Shown: in pieces, positions 29,879-39,225 of the stretch
How positions within the stretch are numbered: position 1 is the stretch's first letter
Layout of the letters: every line of letters starts with the position of its first letter
From: an uncultured Kangiella sp.
GTDB lineage: Bacteria > Pseudomonadota > Gammaproteobacteria > Enterobacterales > Kangiellaceae
Direction of reading: 5' to 3'
Length of the DNA: 64,000 nucleotides
Assembly: GCA_950096615.1 (NCBI GenBank)
Contig: CATNCP010000001.1
Location: 1 to 64,000 of the forward strand
Position numbers and translations under genes: made by a program
The notes under the pieces: model-generated
The model's database searches: none
Seen by the model: the letters and a program-made list of their open reading frames with translations, nothing else
What the model was told of the DNA's origin: nothing

Positions 29879-32371
29879 TTAATTAGTTTGCGACAAGTAG
29901 TAACGGCTCATTGCTACTGCAAAGTCTGCGCGGCTCATTAACTCTTGTGGAGAGAAGTGAGCAACAATAGTCGGTTCTAGGTCAAACGGTCCTTGCTCAA
30001 CGCTAAAACTAACTCCAAGAACGCCGCGGTCAATCGCATGCTGTACATAGTGCTTTAGACCTTCTGGGATGCTATCTTGGTCCGCGATTACGACTCGCTC
30101 GTCACCAAATGTTGCTGTTACATTCGTGCCATCATAGCTTGAGTCAACGCCTTCTAAACCTAGTGACTGCATTAATGAATAAGCCACATCAAGCTTGCTC
30201 ACCTTGCCTTTCGGGTCAAATGTTGAACCACTAGCAGACATTACTGGAGCTTGTTGTTGTGCACGGTCTTTTAATGCGCCACCCGTCTGCGTCACAGCGT
30301 TGACACTTGCTGAGTTAGCAGTTTTGACGTCAACAAACGTTTTATCCGCAGCGTCGTTCGATTGACGGATACCAGCACCTAATGTCAGGAAGTCAGCCAT
30401 TTCAGCACGAGTTAATAAACGATCTGGCTTGAAGCCGTTGGCAGTACCATCAACCAACTGCTCGCTTACTGCATGCTCAATGAAACCTTGCGCTGGATGC
30501 CCTACAACATCGTCTAGACCGACAAAACCATCTGTGCGAATCATTTTGATATTCGCTTGGATGGTACTAGGAGCACCGTAACCGTTAGTAACGCCAGCTG
30601 GGTCTAGAGCTACGCCTGATACAGAACCCACACCGCCTGCTTTGATGACCCACTCACCTGGCTCACCTGGAGCTACTACCGCGATGTTCTCGCCTAATAC
30701 TGGTAACGCAATGCTAGAACCATAACGCTTACCTGAAGGGCTGGTTAGGGTCAGGGCAACCGTATTATCTGAAACCTGAGCACTCGCCATAACCAATGAA
30801 ATATCACTGTCTACGTTGAATGGAGTTCCTGGGTTATCACCCACAGGAGCAAAAGGAACGCTGGTTGGAAAGTCACGCGCTAAAGACGTTAGTGAAGCTG
30901 CGTTAAAATCGCGATTAACCTTCGTGGTTTGACCGAAATCTTGGCTTTCTTCAAGCACCGCTTTTACCGCGGCATAAGCGTTTACATAACCCGCACCAGC
31001 TTCCCATGGCTCTAGGCCAGGCATGTTAGTAGCAGTATTTTGAAGAATGCGTTTGACGTCACTCCAGTTTAGCGAAGGGTCTGCTTCTAACATCAAAGCA
31101 ACCACGCCTGAGATATGTGGTGCTGACATTGAAGTACCACTTGAATGCGTATAGTAAGGAACTTGCGCAGGTGGTAATAAATCAACATCATCAGTGATGC
31201 TTAACCAAGATGTACTACCTAGCGACGCACGTGCTGAAGCAATATCAACACCTGGTGCAGTAATCGTTGGGCGATCAACCCACTCATAAGTTTCACCGTC
31301 TACCTCAACAGTGCCGCCCTTGCCTTTCACACCACGTGAACTAAAGTCAGCTAAGTTACCGTCTTTATCGCCTGCTGCAACAGTGACAACCCATGGTGCT
31401 TTTTTGAAGTTACCTGTAATAGTACTTTCGCCGTTTCCTGAGTTACCTGCTGAGAACACAACGATGACACCGTTATCGCTTAATCGCTTAGTAATAACGT
31501 TTGTCGGATCGTCTGGATTAAAGTCTGTACCCACATCGCCCGTATTACCGAAAGAGTTTGAAATCACACGAATGTTGTATTCGAATTGATGACTTAGTGC
31601 ATAGTCGAAGCCACCTAACGTATCAAGAATGAATAGACCAGCGCCTGAGCCATAACCAATGATTTTAGCACCAGGAGCAACGCCTTCTTGCTCACCACTC
31701 GACATGCTACCGTTACCGCCAATCGTGCCTGCTACGTGAGTACCATGGCCACCGGCAATATCGGTATTCGCAATATTTTCTTGATAAGTAATTGGAGCGA
31801 GATCGCTAAATGAGCGTAAGTTTGTTTGTGCTAACACGTTTTGCACAACGTGATTAGGGTATTTTAGGTCTGGGTGAGTACCGTCTACACCAGAGTCATT
31901 AACGACAACACCAATACCACGGCCTGAGAATGGCATGCCTTGGTTGCGTAAACTGCTGTCTGCACGCAAGCGATCCACACCTGTGATTTGTGTAGCGCCT
32001 TGATTGTCATAAGTGAGTTCAGAGTTGTGCCATACAGAGCGTACGTCATCACGTGAATAAATCGCATCGATTTGTGATTTAGTAGCAAGAAGACCAACAA
32101 TTGGAACATTCTGCAAGCTGACTCCAGACGTAACGCCTAGTTGCTCTAGTGCGTTTAACTGAAGAGGCGTCGCAGGACCTTCACCTTCAAAAGTTACAAT
32201 GACCTCAAACACTTCAGCTTCAGATGCTGTTGGAAGCATTTCGCTTAATTGAGGACCTAATGATTTTGCTGACAAGCCTAAAGAAGTTACGCCAAGTCCC
32301 GCTGCAAGCATCGCTGCTTGTAACGGCTTTGATTTAAATAATGATGTTGTTTTCATGTTTTGTCTACCCAT
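29879..32371 (-). CDS. Secreted S8 subtilisin-like protease 1 with C-terminal SLH-like repeats
   Basis: Triad motifs VVVNDSGVDGTHPDL, GGHGTHVAGT, SGTSMSAPHISG; C-terminus DDVVGHPAQGFIEHAVSEQLVDGTANGFKPDRLLTRAEMADFL and two related segments. Start ambiguous (32371 or 32356). Confidence 0.9.
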   Translation of the reverse strand: MGRQNMKTTSLFKSKPLQAAMLAAGLGVTSLGLSAKSLGPQLSEMLPTASEAEVFEVIVTFEGEGPATPLQLNALEQLGVTSGVSLQNVPIVGLLATKSQIDAIYSRDDVRSVWHNSELTYDNQGATQITGVDRLRADSSLRNQGMPFSGRGIGVVVNDSGVDGTHPDLKYPNHVVQNVLAQTNLRSFSDLAPITYQENIANTDIAGGHGTHVAGTIGGNGSMSSGEQEGVAPGAKIIGYGSGAGLFILDTLGGFDYALSHQFEYNIRVISNSFGNTGDVGTDFNPDDPTNVITKRLSDNGVIVVFSAGNSGNGESTITGNFKKAPWVVTVAAGDKDGNLADFSSRGVKGKGGTVEVDGETYEWVDRPTITAPGVDIASARASLGSTSWLSITDDVDLLPPAQVPYYTHSSGTSMSAPHISGVVALMLEADPSLNWSDVKRILQNTATNMPGLEPWEAGAGYVNAYAAVKAVLEESQDFGQTTKVNRDFNAASLTSLARDFPTSVPFAPVGDNPGTPFNVDSDISLVMASAQVSDNTVALTLTSPSGKRYGSSIALPVLGENIAVVAPGEPGEWVIKAGGVGSVSGVALDPAGVTNGYGAPSTIQANIKMIRTDGFVGLDDVVGHPAQGFIEHAVSEQLVDGTANGFKPDRLLTRAEMADFLTLGAGIRQSNDAADKTFVDVKTANSASVNAVTQTGGALKDRAQQQAPVMSASGSTFDPKGKVSKLDVAYSLMQSLGLEGVDSSYDGTNVTATFGDERVVIADQDSIPEGLKHYVQHAIDRGVLGVSFSVEQGPFDLEPTIVAHFSPQELMSRADFAVAMSRYYLSQTN

Positions 32372-32415
32372 TTAGTAATTCCTAAATGAGCATGCCATGA
32401 AACCAGATGACGTGG

Positions 32416-32434
32416 GTATCGGGGAAAACCCCTA
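32416..32434 (-). promoter_or_regulatory. GGGG-N4-CCCC element upstream of S8 protease 1
   Basis: Minus strand TAGGGG-TTTT-CCCC-GATAC; matches the elements upstream of S8 proteases 2 and 3. Confidence 0.65.
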
Positions 32435-32494
32435 GAAATATTGCCGTTACTACCTAGCTAAAGAGGTAAGACCAATAAGATTGAAAAATTTTCT

Positions 32495-33130
32495 TTAAAT
32501 CAATAGCTTATGTTGCGCAGCATACTTCACTAACTCAGCAGAATTAGCCACGTTAAGCTTGTCTAATACCTTACCTCGATGGTTTTCAGCAGTTTTAACA
32601 CTAATATCGAGAGCTTTAGCGACTTCTTTAGTAGTTTTACCATCGACCACAAGGTGAAAAACTTCACGTTCGCGCTTGGTTAAGTTCTTGTAGGGGTCGC
32701 TCCATTTGTCTGGCTGTGTGTATTGATTAGCCAAAACTTGAGCAGCATATTGGCTGTAGTAACTTTTCCCACTAGCCAATGTCTTGACAGCTTGGATTAA
32801 CTCCTCGCTGGCACTATCTTTTAATAAATAACCGGAAGCTCCAGCACGAACCATGTGAATCACATACTCTTCCTCTTCGTGCATGGTTAGTACTAAAATC
32901 CGGCAATCAGGTAGCTTTTGATGAATACGCTTCACTACTTCCATGCCATTTAACTCAGGCATACTAATATCGACAACCGCAATCTGTGGTTCAAGCTCAA
33001 ATGCTTTCTCAACGGCCTCAATACCATTGGAAGCTTCCCCAACAACCATGCAATCATCATCTTTAGCCAGGATACTGACTAAGCCTTGCCTTAAGATAGT
33101 ATGGTCATCGGCTAATAGCACTCGGATCAT
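32495..33130 (-). CDS. NarL/FixJ (LuxR-HTH) response regulator
   Basis: 211 aa; receiver residues LLADDHT, VVDISMPELNG, YLLKDSA; HTH LTKREREVFHLVVDGKTTKEVAKALDISVKTAENHRGKVLDKL. Confidence 0.94.
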   Translation of the reverse strand: MIRVLLADDHTILRQGLVSILAKDDDCMVVGEASNGIEAVEKAFELEPQIAVVDISMPELNGMEVVKRIHQKLPDCRILVLTMHEEEEYVIHMVRAGASGYLLKDSASEELIQAVKTLASGKSYYSQYAAQVLANQYTQPDKWSDPYKNLTKREREVFHLVVDGKTTKEVAKALDISVKTAENHRGKVLDKLNVANSAELVKYAAQHKLLI

Positions 33131-33132
33131 AG

Positions 33133-33861
33133 TTAGTTACTCCCCACTAGTAACATCTTAATTTCGCTGCCCTCTCCAAGCTTTGATTGAATCATTAGCT
33201 GCCCCCCAAAGGCAGCAACACGATCTTGCATCGCAGACAAACCAAAACCATCTGGTCCTAAAGCTTTTTCAGTATCCATGCCAACACCATCATCTATAAC
33301 TTTGACCATTAATAAACTCGGCTGTGAAACGACTTGCACACTGATGTGTTCGGCTTCTGCATGTTTAATCGCATTGGTAATGGACTCCTGCACAACCCGA
33401 AAAACCAATGTTTGGGTTTCCCCATCAAGCTCATGAGCTAACTGGGCTTCTAATGTAATATCGGCTTTTTCTTCTTCGCGCATAACGCGCGTTAACCATT
33501 TCAGCGCCGGCTCTAATCCCAAATCATCCAAAATTCTAGGACGCATCAGGCGCGAAATTTTTCGTGTATCGCTTAGGGCTTGTCGCGCTAACTCTAAACT
33601 ATCCTGCAGGCTCTTCAGAGTCTCATCAGACACATCCTCTTTTGCCGTCAACTCAATTTGATTGATTAATGCAGTTAGTAGTTGCCCAACCCCATCATGC
33701 AGTTCACGAGCAATATGTTTGCGCTCATCTTCTTGTACACGCCAAACACGCTTAGCTAAGCTGCGCATTTGAGTATTCCCACTGGCCAGATTTTCTGCAA
33801 TCTGACTTTGCTTAAGACTTAATGCATCAAGCATCTTGCTTATCTCATCACTCTTTGTCAT
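33133..33861 (-). CDS. Soluble HisKA_3-type histidine kinase
   Basis: ERKHIARELHDGVGQLLTAL, QESITNAIKHA, IDDGVGMD; no TM segment; probable start MTKSDE overlaps the upstream kinase gene by 14 nt. Confidence 0.9.
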   Translation of the reverse strand: MTKSDEISKMLDALSLKQSQIAENLASGNTQMRSLAKRVWRVQEDERKHIARELHDGVGQLLTALINQIELTAKEDVSDETLKSLQDSLELARQALSDTRKISRLMRPRILDDLGLEPALKWLTRVMREEEKADITLEAQLAHELDGETQTLVFRVVQESITNAIKHAEAEHISVQVVSQPSLLMVKVIDDGVGMDTEKALGPDGFGLSAMQDRVAAFGGQLMIQSKLGEGSEIKMLLVGSN

Positions 33862-36800
33862 TAATTTGCTCCATGAAAAGGTCAACTTGCGGTTGACCGT
33901 CTGAAAAATAACGTCCTTGCAATGAAATAAGGTGCTGCTGTTGTTGCTCAGATAATTGTTGTTTTAATTCGGTAAAGCTCTTTAAGGCTTTTAATGCGCT
34001 ATCATTGGCTTTTTCTGAGTTTTTTATCATGCCGTAATAAATACTTTCTAACCGCTCTATTTGATAATTTCTCCAATAAGTACCAACGCCTCGCTTCAGC
34101 ATAACAAGTTGGTCTAGTACAGTTTTTAGGGACTCATCATCACCCTTTTGAGCATGAAAGAATCCTAAAAGAATGAGCTTCCTAAGTAAGTAGTAACGAT
34201 GCAAGTCTAGATCGTATTGGTCAAACTTCTGACTGACCTCGACAAACTCATCCCCAGTATTCTCTTTATTCGCTGCATTATTGAATAACAATATTTCTAA
34301 CTGATGGACTAAACTTTCCAACGCGGCTTTCGACGTGACCTGCTCGAACTTCTGCTCAGCGGTAGTCTCAGTCTCCTCGCCTCGATATAAACTCAGTCTT
34401 GAATCCAAGGTGTTATATATAAGCTGTTGTGAACGATTTTTTTCCTGCTCCATCAATGGTGTAAGCTCGGTTAACATCGACTCAGCTTGTTGGTATGCAC
34501 CAGTTGAAATATACCAATCAGTTAACCACAAACTGAACTCCACTTGCCCTCGGACATCTTGGCGCTGTTTAAGCTCGGCTTTAATATCTGACAACTGTAG
34601 TGGCGGTTGCTCAAAGTTGCCTTGTATAAAAGCAATTTTGGCTAAGTAAGCCTTTGAAACTATGGTTTCTTCGGTTAGGTTCAACTCTTCAGACTTCTCT
34701 AAAGCAGACTGATACATGCGATACGCTGACTGCCAGTTACCTTTTTGTAGCTCAAGCTGCGCCATATTCTCATTAACACGAACCACACCTACCGGGTCAT
34801 CAACCTTTTCGTAATAAGCTTTAGCCTGTTCCCAATAAATAGTCGCTTGCTCTTCATCAGAGAGTAAAAAGAAAATATAGGCGACGTTATTAAGACTTTC
34901 AGCCTTTAGCCAATCGTCATCAAGCTTCATTCGGATACTTAATGATGCTTGAAAGTGCTCTAATGCTTTCGAGTATAGTCCTTGCTCCTCCGCGATAACC
35001 CCAAGCTCGTTAAATAGATCAGCTTGTTTGATAGCATCATTTCTCGTTTCGTTTGTTTCCAATGCTTTAAGCAAGCTTTCTTCTGCTTTATGGTACTCGC
35101 CCTTTACCGCGTAAACAGACGCTAAGTTAGAGAGGCTGGTAACGACCCCACGCTTATCATCCATTTTTTCACGAGCAGTTAATCCCTGCTGGTAATAATC
35201 AAGCGCTAAGTCCAACTGGCCTAGCCGGTGATGTGCGACACCAAACGCGTTAAGTACATCGCCTTGCAACTGAGTGTTTTTGAGCTTTTTCGCGGTTACC
35301 AGGGCTTTTACTAAATAGTTATCAACGGCTTCCTGAGTCTCGCCCTGCCAGATGGCGACTTTAGACAGTTCATACCATGCAATAGGATGATTCTCATCGT
35401 TTTCGACAACAGTGATTAGCTCTTGCTTGGCGGTTTCCAGAGACTGCTGCTCGATAAGGAGTTGTGCTAGCCCCAAACGTGTATCACTATTATTCGGAAG
35501 CTGTTGTAAAATACTACGATAAGTCTCGATTGCCGCGTCAATATCGCCAGCAAGCAACTGCAACTCTGCTTGAGTCTGTTTACGAACCAGTGAATTCTCT
35601 GGTGACGTTTCCATGGCCTTTTGCAACGCAGATTCAGCCTCTAAAACATTCCCTTTCGACGCTTCGAGTTGACCGAGTAATAGCCAGCCTTTACTGTATT
35701 CAGGCTCCGTTTCTAACAATATCTCTAGTTGTTCTTTTGCTCTGCCACCCTCGCCCTTTTGTAGCAAAGCTTCTACGTCGGAAATAGCTTCAAGACTGAT
35801 ACCTTGAGGAAGGTATGACTCTGTATCAAGAGACTCTAATCCAAACTGGTTATTCACAGCAGTGACCAATGAAGAAAACTCTTGAGCTAACCCTTCTTTA
35901 CTCGATTGAAACTGAATAATGTCCGACGTCTCAACAGTGTTTCCAGCTACACGAATTAACTCCGCATTAACTTGATACTGACTAGGGCCAACCGGAACTA
36001 GCTTGGTGTTAAGTAAATAAGAGCTTTGCGTAAGGTCACTAATAACTTTTAGCTTTTGTTGATCTAACGGTGTTTGATAACCGAGTAAATCCATGGTTTC
36101 TCGCGAGCGCTCATAACCAACGATTCGTAGCTCAGAGATTTGTGAAAGCTCATCGGAAAGCAAGTGTGGTAAACCATCAGTCAGCCAAGCTTCCGTGGAC
36201 TTAGTGTCGAAAGGCAACACAGCCAACGACTGTAGGCCCTCTTGTTGTGCCACAATCGACTGCTCTGAAACTATCGACTTATCTCCACGAAAAAGGTAAA
36301 TCCCTGCAGCCACCAAAACTAAGACTACAGTAGCCACGCCAATGGCAGTTACTGTAGAGTTTCGTTTAGGGCTTTTATCTGAACTGGATTTAATCAACTG
36401 TCTTACTTCTAAAACAGTTTTTGGCCTGGAGTCAGCTAAAGGCGCGATACAATGCTGTACAACCTTTTCATATTGAGAAAAAGCTTTCTCAAGCTTAATG
36501 TTTTGTGATTGGAGCTTCTCTTTTATCAGTTCTGCTTGTGTTTGGGCCTGATATGGTAACTCTTTTGTAATCAGCTCATAAAGAATCAACCCAAAAGCGT
36601 AAATATCAATCGAGGCTGCTGCTTTACCAGACTCAAGGTATTCTGGTGGCGAGTATAAGGGTGTTCCTGTAATGACAGCGGAGGCTTGGTCGCCTACGGC
36701 GCTAGCGATACCAAAATCAGCAATATAAAGGTGATCATCACTATCTATAAGAATATTGTCGGGCTTAAGGTCTTTGTGACTAATCCCTTTAGACTCTGTA

Positions 36801-37243
36801 ACTTCTAGCGCAGACAGTATCTGTTCTATAAAGCCATTAAGTGTCTCTTCCTTGACCTTATGCTGTTCTATACAGTCTTTAAGCGTATCCCCTTGGATCC
36901 AGTCCATAGTAATAAAGTGCGTATTATCATCTTCATAATACTCATGGACGCGAACAATATTGGGGTGGGACAATTGTCGCAGAGTCAGGATTTCGTTCTT
37001 AAATACTCGTAAAGAGTCATCCGATACCAGGTGTGCGTGAAGAACTTTAATGGCGACATCAGAATCAAGCTGTAGATCAGTAGCTTTGTAGACGCAACCA
37101 AAGCGGCCGCAACCTTGCAGGGATTGAATTTTAAAGCGCCCCACCAAAACAGAGTCAGTCTCGAGGGTCGCTGGCTTGGATAATACTTGTGTTTCTTTTA
37201 ACGAATCGGACTTAGTATTTTTATCTAAGTCATCATGCCCCAT
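33848..37243 (-). CDS. Ser/Thr protein kinase - TM - TPR protein
   Basis: 1131 aa; kinase VAIKVL, SHKDLKPDNILI, IADFGIAS; TM TVTAIGVATVVLVLVAAGIYLF; FlgO/TolB-like segment SLAVLPFDTKSTEAWLTDGLPHLLSDEL; many TPRs. Confidence 0.92.
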   Translation of the reverse strand: MGHDDLDKNTKSDSLKETQVLSKPATLETDSVLVGRFKIQSLQGCGRFGCVYKATDLQLDSDVAIKVLHAHLVSDDSLRVFKNEILTLRQLSHPNIVRVHEYYEDDNTHFITMDWIQGDTLKDCIEQHKVKEETLNGFIEQILSALEVTESKGISHKDLKPDNILIDSDDHLYIADFGIASAVGDQASAVITGTPLYSPPEYLESGKAAASIDIYAFGLILYELITKELPYQAQTQAELIKEKLQSQNIKLEKAFSQYEKVVQHCIAPLADSRPKTVLEVRQLIKSSSDKSPKRNSTVTAIGVATVVLVLVAAGIYLFRGDKSIVSEQSIVAQQEGLQSLAVLPFDTKSTEAWLTDGLPHLLSDELSQISELRIVGYERSRETMDLLGYQTPLDQQKLKVISDLTQSSYLLNTKLVPVGPSQYQVNAELIRVAGNTVETSDIIQFQSSKEGLAQEFSSLVTAVNNQFGLESLDTESYLPQGISLEAISDVEALLQKGEGGRAKEQLEILLETEPEYSKGWLLLGQLEASKGNVLEAESALQKAMETSPENSLVRKQTQAELQLLAGDIDAAIETYRSILQQLPNNSDTRLGLAQLLIEQQSLETAKQELITVVENDENHPIAWYELSKVAIWQGETQEAVDNYLVKALVTAKKLKNTQLQGDVLNAFGVAHHRLGQLDLALDYYQQGLTAREKMDDKRGVVTSLSNLASVYAVKGEYHKAEESLLKALETNETRNDAIKQADLFNELGVIAEEQGLYSKALEHFQASLSIRMKLDDDWLKAESLNNVAYIFFLLSDEEQATIYWEQAKAYYEKVDDPVGVVRVNENMAQLELQKGNWQSAYRMYQSALEKSEELNLTEETIVSKAYLAKIAFIQGNFEQPPLQLSDIKAELKQRQDVRGQVEFSLWLTDWYISTGAYQQAESMLTELTPLMEQEKNRSQQLIYNTLDSRLSLYRGEETETTAEQKFEQVTSKAALESLVHQLEILLFNNAANKENTGDEFVEVSQKFDQYDLDLHRYYLLRKLILLGFFHAQKGDDESLKTVLDQLVMLKRGVGTYWRNYQIERLESIYYGMIKNSEKANDSALKALKSFTELKQQLSEQQQQHLISLQGRYFSDGQPQVDLFMEQINDKE

Positions 37244-37303
37244 TAATCTGCGCTCCTGTGGCTAATAGCCCAATATAGTAGTTTTCAGGAAGTACGACTA
37301 ATA

Positions 37304-38203
37304 CTAGTGTACTGCTAATATTTGCTCTTTAATTGGTTGTTGTTCGGCAAATATATGTTCCGGAATATTACTCAATATAGCAGATATTTCGTTTTGTAAA
37401 ACAATAGCTTCCGAATTTATTTTAATTTGTTCAGAAACTAAGTTGAGGATTTCTAGATCAAGCTCAGTTAAAACCTTATTCGCTTCTTTACTGTCGGTAT
37501 AAACCACTCCAACTAAATTGTTATCAGCCAGCAAAGGAATGCAAGCCAACGCCGCTATCTGCTTACGTTGAATGCTTTCTCGCGACGCCAATAAGTGGTC
37601 TAGCTTTACATCCATAGCAAGCACAGGGCTGCGTTGCTGCAGTGCTCTTTGCATCGCACCGACACTCCCTTCAAAAGATTTACTATGAAAGTCTTGGTGT
37701 GACATACCTTTGGCCGCACAAACAGTTAGAGCCTCAGGTGAATTACCCAGCATAACTAAGCCACGCTGAGTTCCAGTTAGGTTTAGCAGCGAATACAGTT
37801 GCTCATCTAACGCATCAAGTAAGGATTGGCTAGCAAGCTCGTTATATGACTTTCTAGATTGCTGTATACGCCATTCATTATGAGCATCTATTGAATCTAG
37901 TTGCTGTTTGGTTTTCAGCTCAAACAAACAATCAATTTCACCCAATGAAATAATATCGTTTGAAGACAGTTGACCATCATCGATCACTTGTCCGTTTATT
38001 CGTACACCATTTGAACTTAAACCATCTTTCAAATACCAGTGTTCTCCACGAGCATTCACTAAGGCATGCTTTCTGGACACACTAGGGTGATTAAGCCTGA
38101 CCTCACAATCATGGTCTCTCCCGACCTGATACTGTGAGTTTTCAAAAAGAACGCTTTCCTTAGCCGGCAAATCAGGATAACAAGCTGTTATTCTGGCTGG
38201 CAT
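37304..38203 (-). CDS. FHA-GAF domain protein
   Basis: 299 aa; FHA YQVGRDHDCEVRLNHPSVSRKHALV...LKDGLSSNGVRINGQ; GAF-like ALACIPLLADNNLVGVVYTDS. Confidence 0.85.
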   Translation of the reverse strand: MPARITACYPDLPAKESVLFENSQYQVGRDHDCEVRLNHPSVSRKHALVNARGEHWYLKDGLSSNGVRINGQVIDDGQLSSNDIISLGEIDCLFELKTKQQLDSIDAHNEWRIQQSRKSYNELASQSLLDALDEQLYSLLNLTGTQRGLVMLGNSPEALTVCAAKGMSHQDFHSKSFEGSVGAMQRALQQRSPVLAMDVKLDHLLASRESIQRKQIAALACIPLLADNNLVGVVYTDSKEANKVLTELDLEILNLVSEQIKINSEAIVLQNEISAILSNIPEHIFAEQQPIKEQILAVH

Positions 38204-38218
38204 AATCTCAACACCTCA

Positions 38219-39049
38219 TTAATTAATCAAACGTAAACTAAAGCGAAGAGTATTTGCTAACGCCATCAACTCACCTGCTACGTTGTCAATATCGCGGCTC
38301 GAACGCCATACGTCTGGAATATCTATGCCTCTAGCAGCCTCAACCAGTTGTTTGAACTCATTCAACTTGCTGCTGGCTTGCACATAATTTTGCAGAGTAA
38401 TTGACTGTTGAACTTCTGTTAACTTTGAATTAAGAGAAGTGTATGTCGCTGAAGACATTTCCGAAGAAAAGCCGCTTAAGGTTGAGCTTAAGTTATTCAT
38501 CTTAGTGTTCACAACTGTAGTCGGTAACCTAAGATCTGCCAAAATCAAGAACTGCGAGAATTTTCCGGTGGTACCACGAGCACGATAGCTGCCCGAGCCC
38601 ATAGTCATAGTAATATCTTTAAACTGACCACCCAATGGTGCTTTGAACAACCTTAGTGGTGTACCAGCGGTATACTCTAGGTTATGAGTATGAATATCAA
38701 CCGTAACTAATCCTTCAAACGATAAGCCTTGGCCTGAAGGCGGCTCAACGGTAATTAGCATTGGAAATGCCGACAGAAGATTGGTATCAAGACTTGATGG
38801 TAAGCGATTTAGGATATTGAGATTAGTAATATCAATAACTTCAGCAGTTAACCCTATACTGTTTTCATTTAAACCAATGGCATTCTCAAAACTGATGGTA
38901 AAATCGGCTTCGATGCCCCCAGCCAGTTCAATAACTGCTTCAACTTTCTTCCCTCCATTGACGGTTAATTCAACCGGTGAACTATGCGCACTCATAAAAA
39001 TACCGCACGAAACAATGGTAACCGCTAAGCGGCTAAGGAAATTTGACAT
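38219..39049 (-). CDS. Secreted protein of unknown function
   Basis: 276 aa; signal peptide, beta-rich N-terminal half (GGIEADFTISFENAIGL), helical C-terminal half. Confidence 0.6.
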   Translation of the reverse strand: MSNFLSRLAVTIVSCGIFMSAHSSPVELTVNGGKKVEAVIELAGGIEADFTISFENAIGLNENSIGLTAEVIDITNLNILNRLPSSLDTNLLSAFPMLITVEPPSGQGLSFEGLVTVDIHTHNLEYTAGTPLRLFKAPLGGQFKDITMTMGSGSYRARGTTGKFSQFLILADLRLPTTVVNTKMNNLSSTLSGFSSEMSSATYTSLNSKLTEVQQSITLQNYVQASSKLNEFKQLVEAARGIDIPDVWRSSRDIDNVAGELMALANTLRFSLRLIN

Positions 39050-39180
39050 TATGGACCTCCAGTGAGCTAAAAGCGCTCTTTACTACTCAACAAAACATTA
39101 CTTTTAGTAATAAAGAACATGTCATCAAAATACTTTTTTTTAACTCTTATTGCAACAAGTTCTTACTCTTTAAAACGAAC

Positions 39181-39210
39181 AGTAAAGCAGGGGCTATCCC
39201 CTGCTTTACT
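39181..39210 (-). terminator. Strong hairpin downstream of S8 protease 2
   Basis: AGTAAAGCAGGGG-CTAT-CCCCTGCTTTACT, 13-bp perfect stem 16 nt after the stop. Confidence 0.65.
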
Positions 39211-39225
39211 TTGTATAACAATAGC

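Noticed and set aside
39181-39210. AGGGG-CTAT-CCCCT as a fourth copy of the protease operator
   Set aside because: Part of a 13-bp perfect stem immediately downstream of S8-2, so better read as a terminator; lacks the N-ATWC extension
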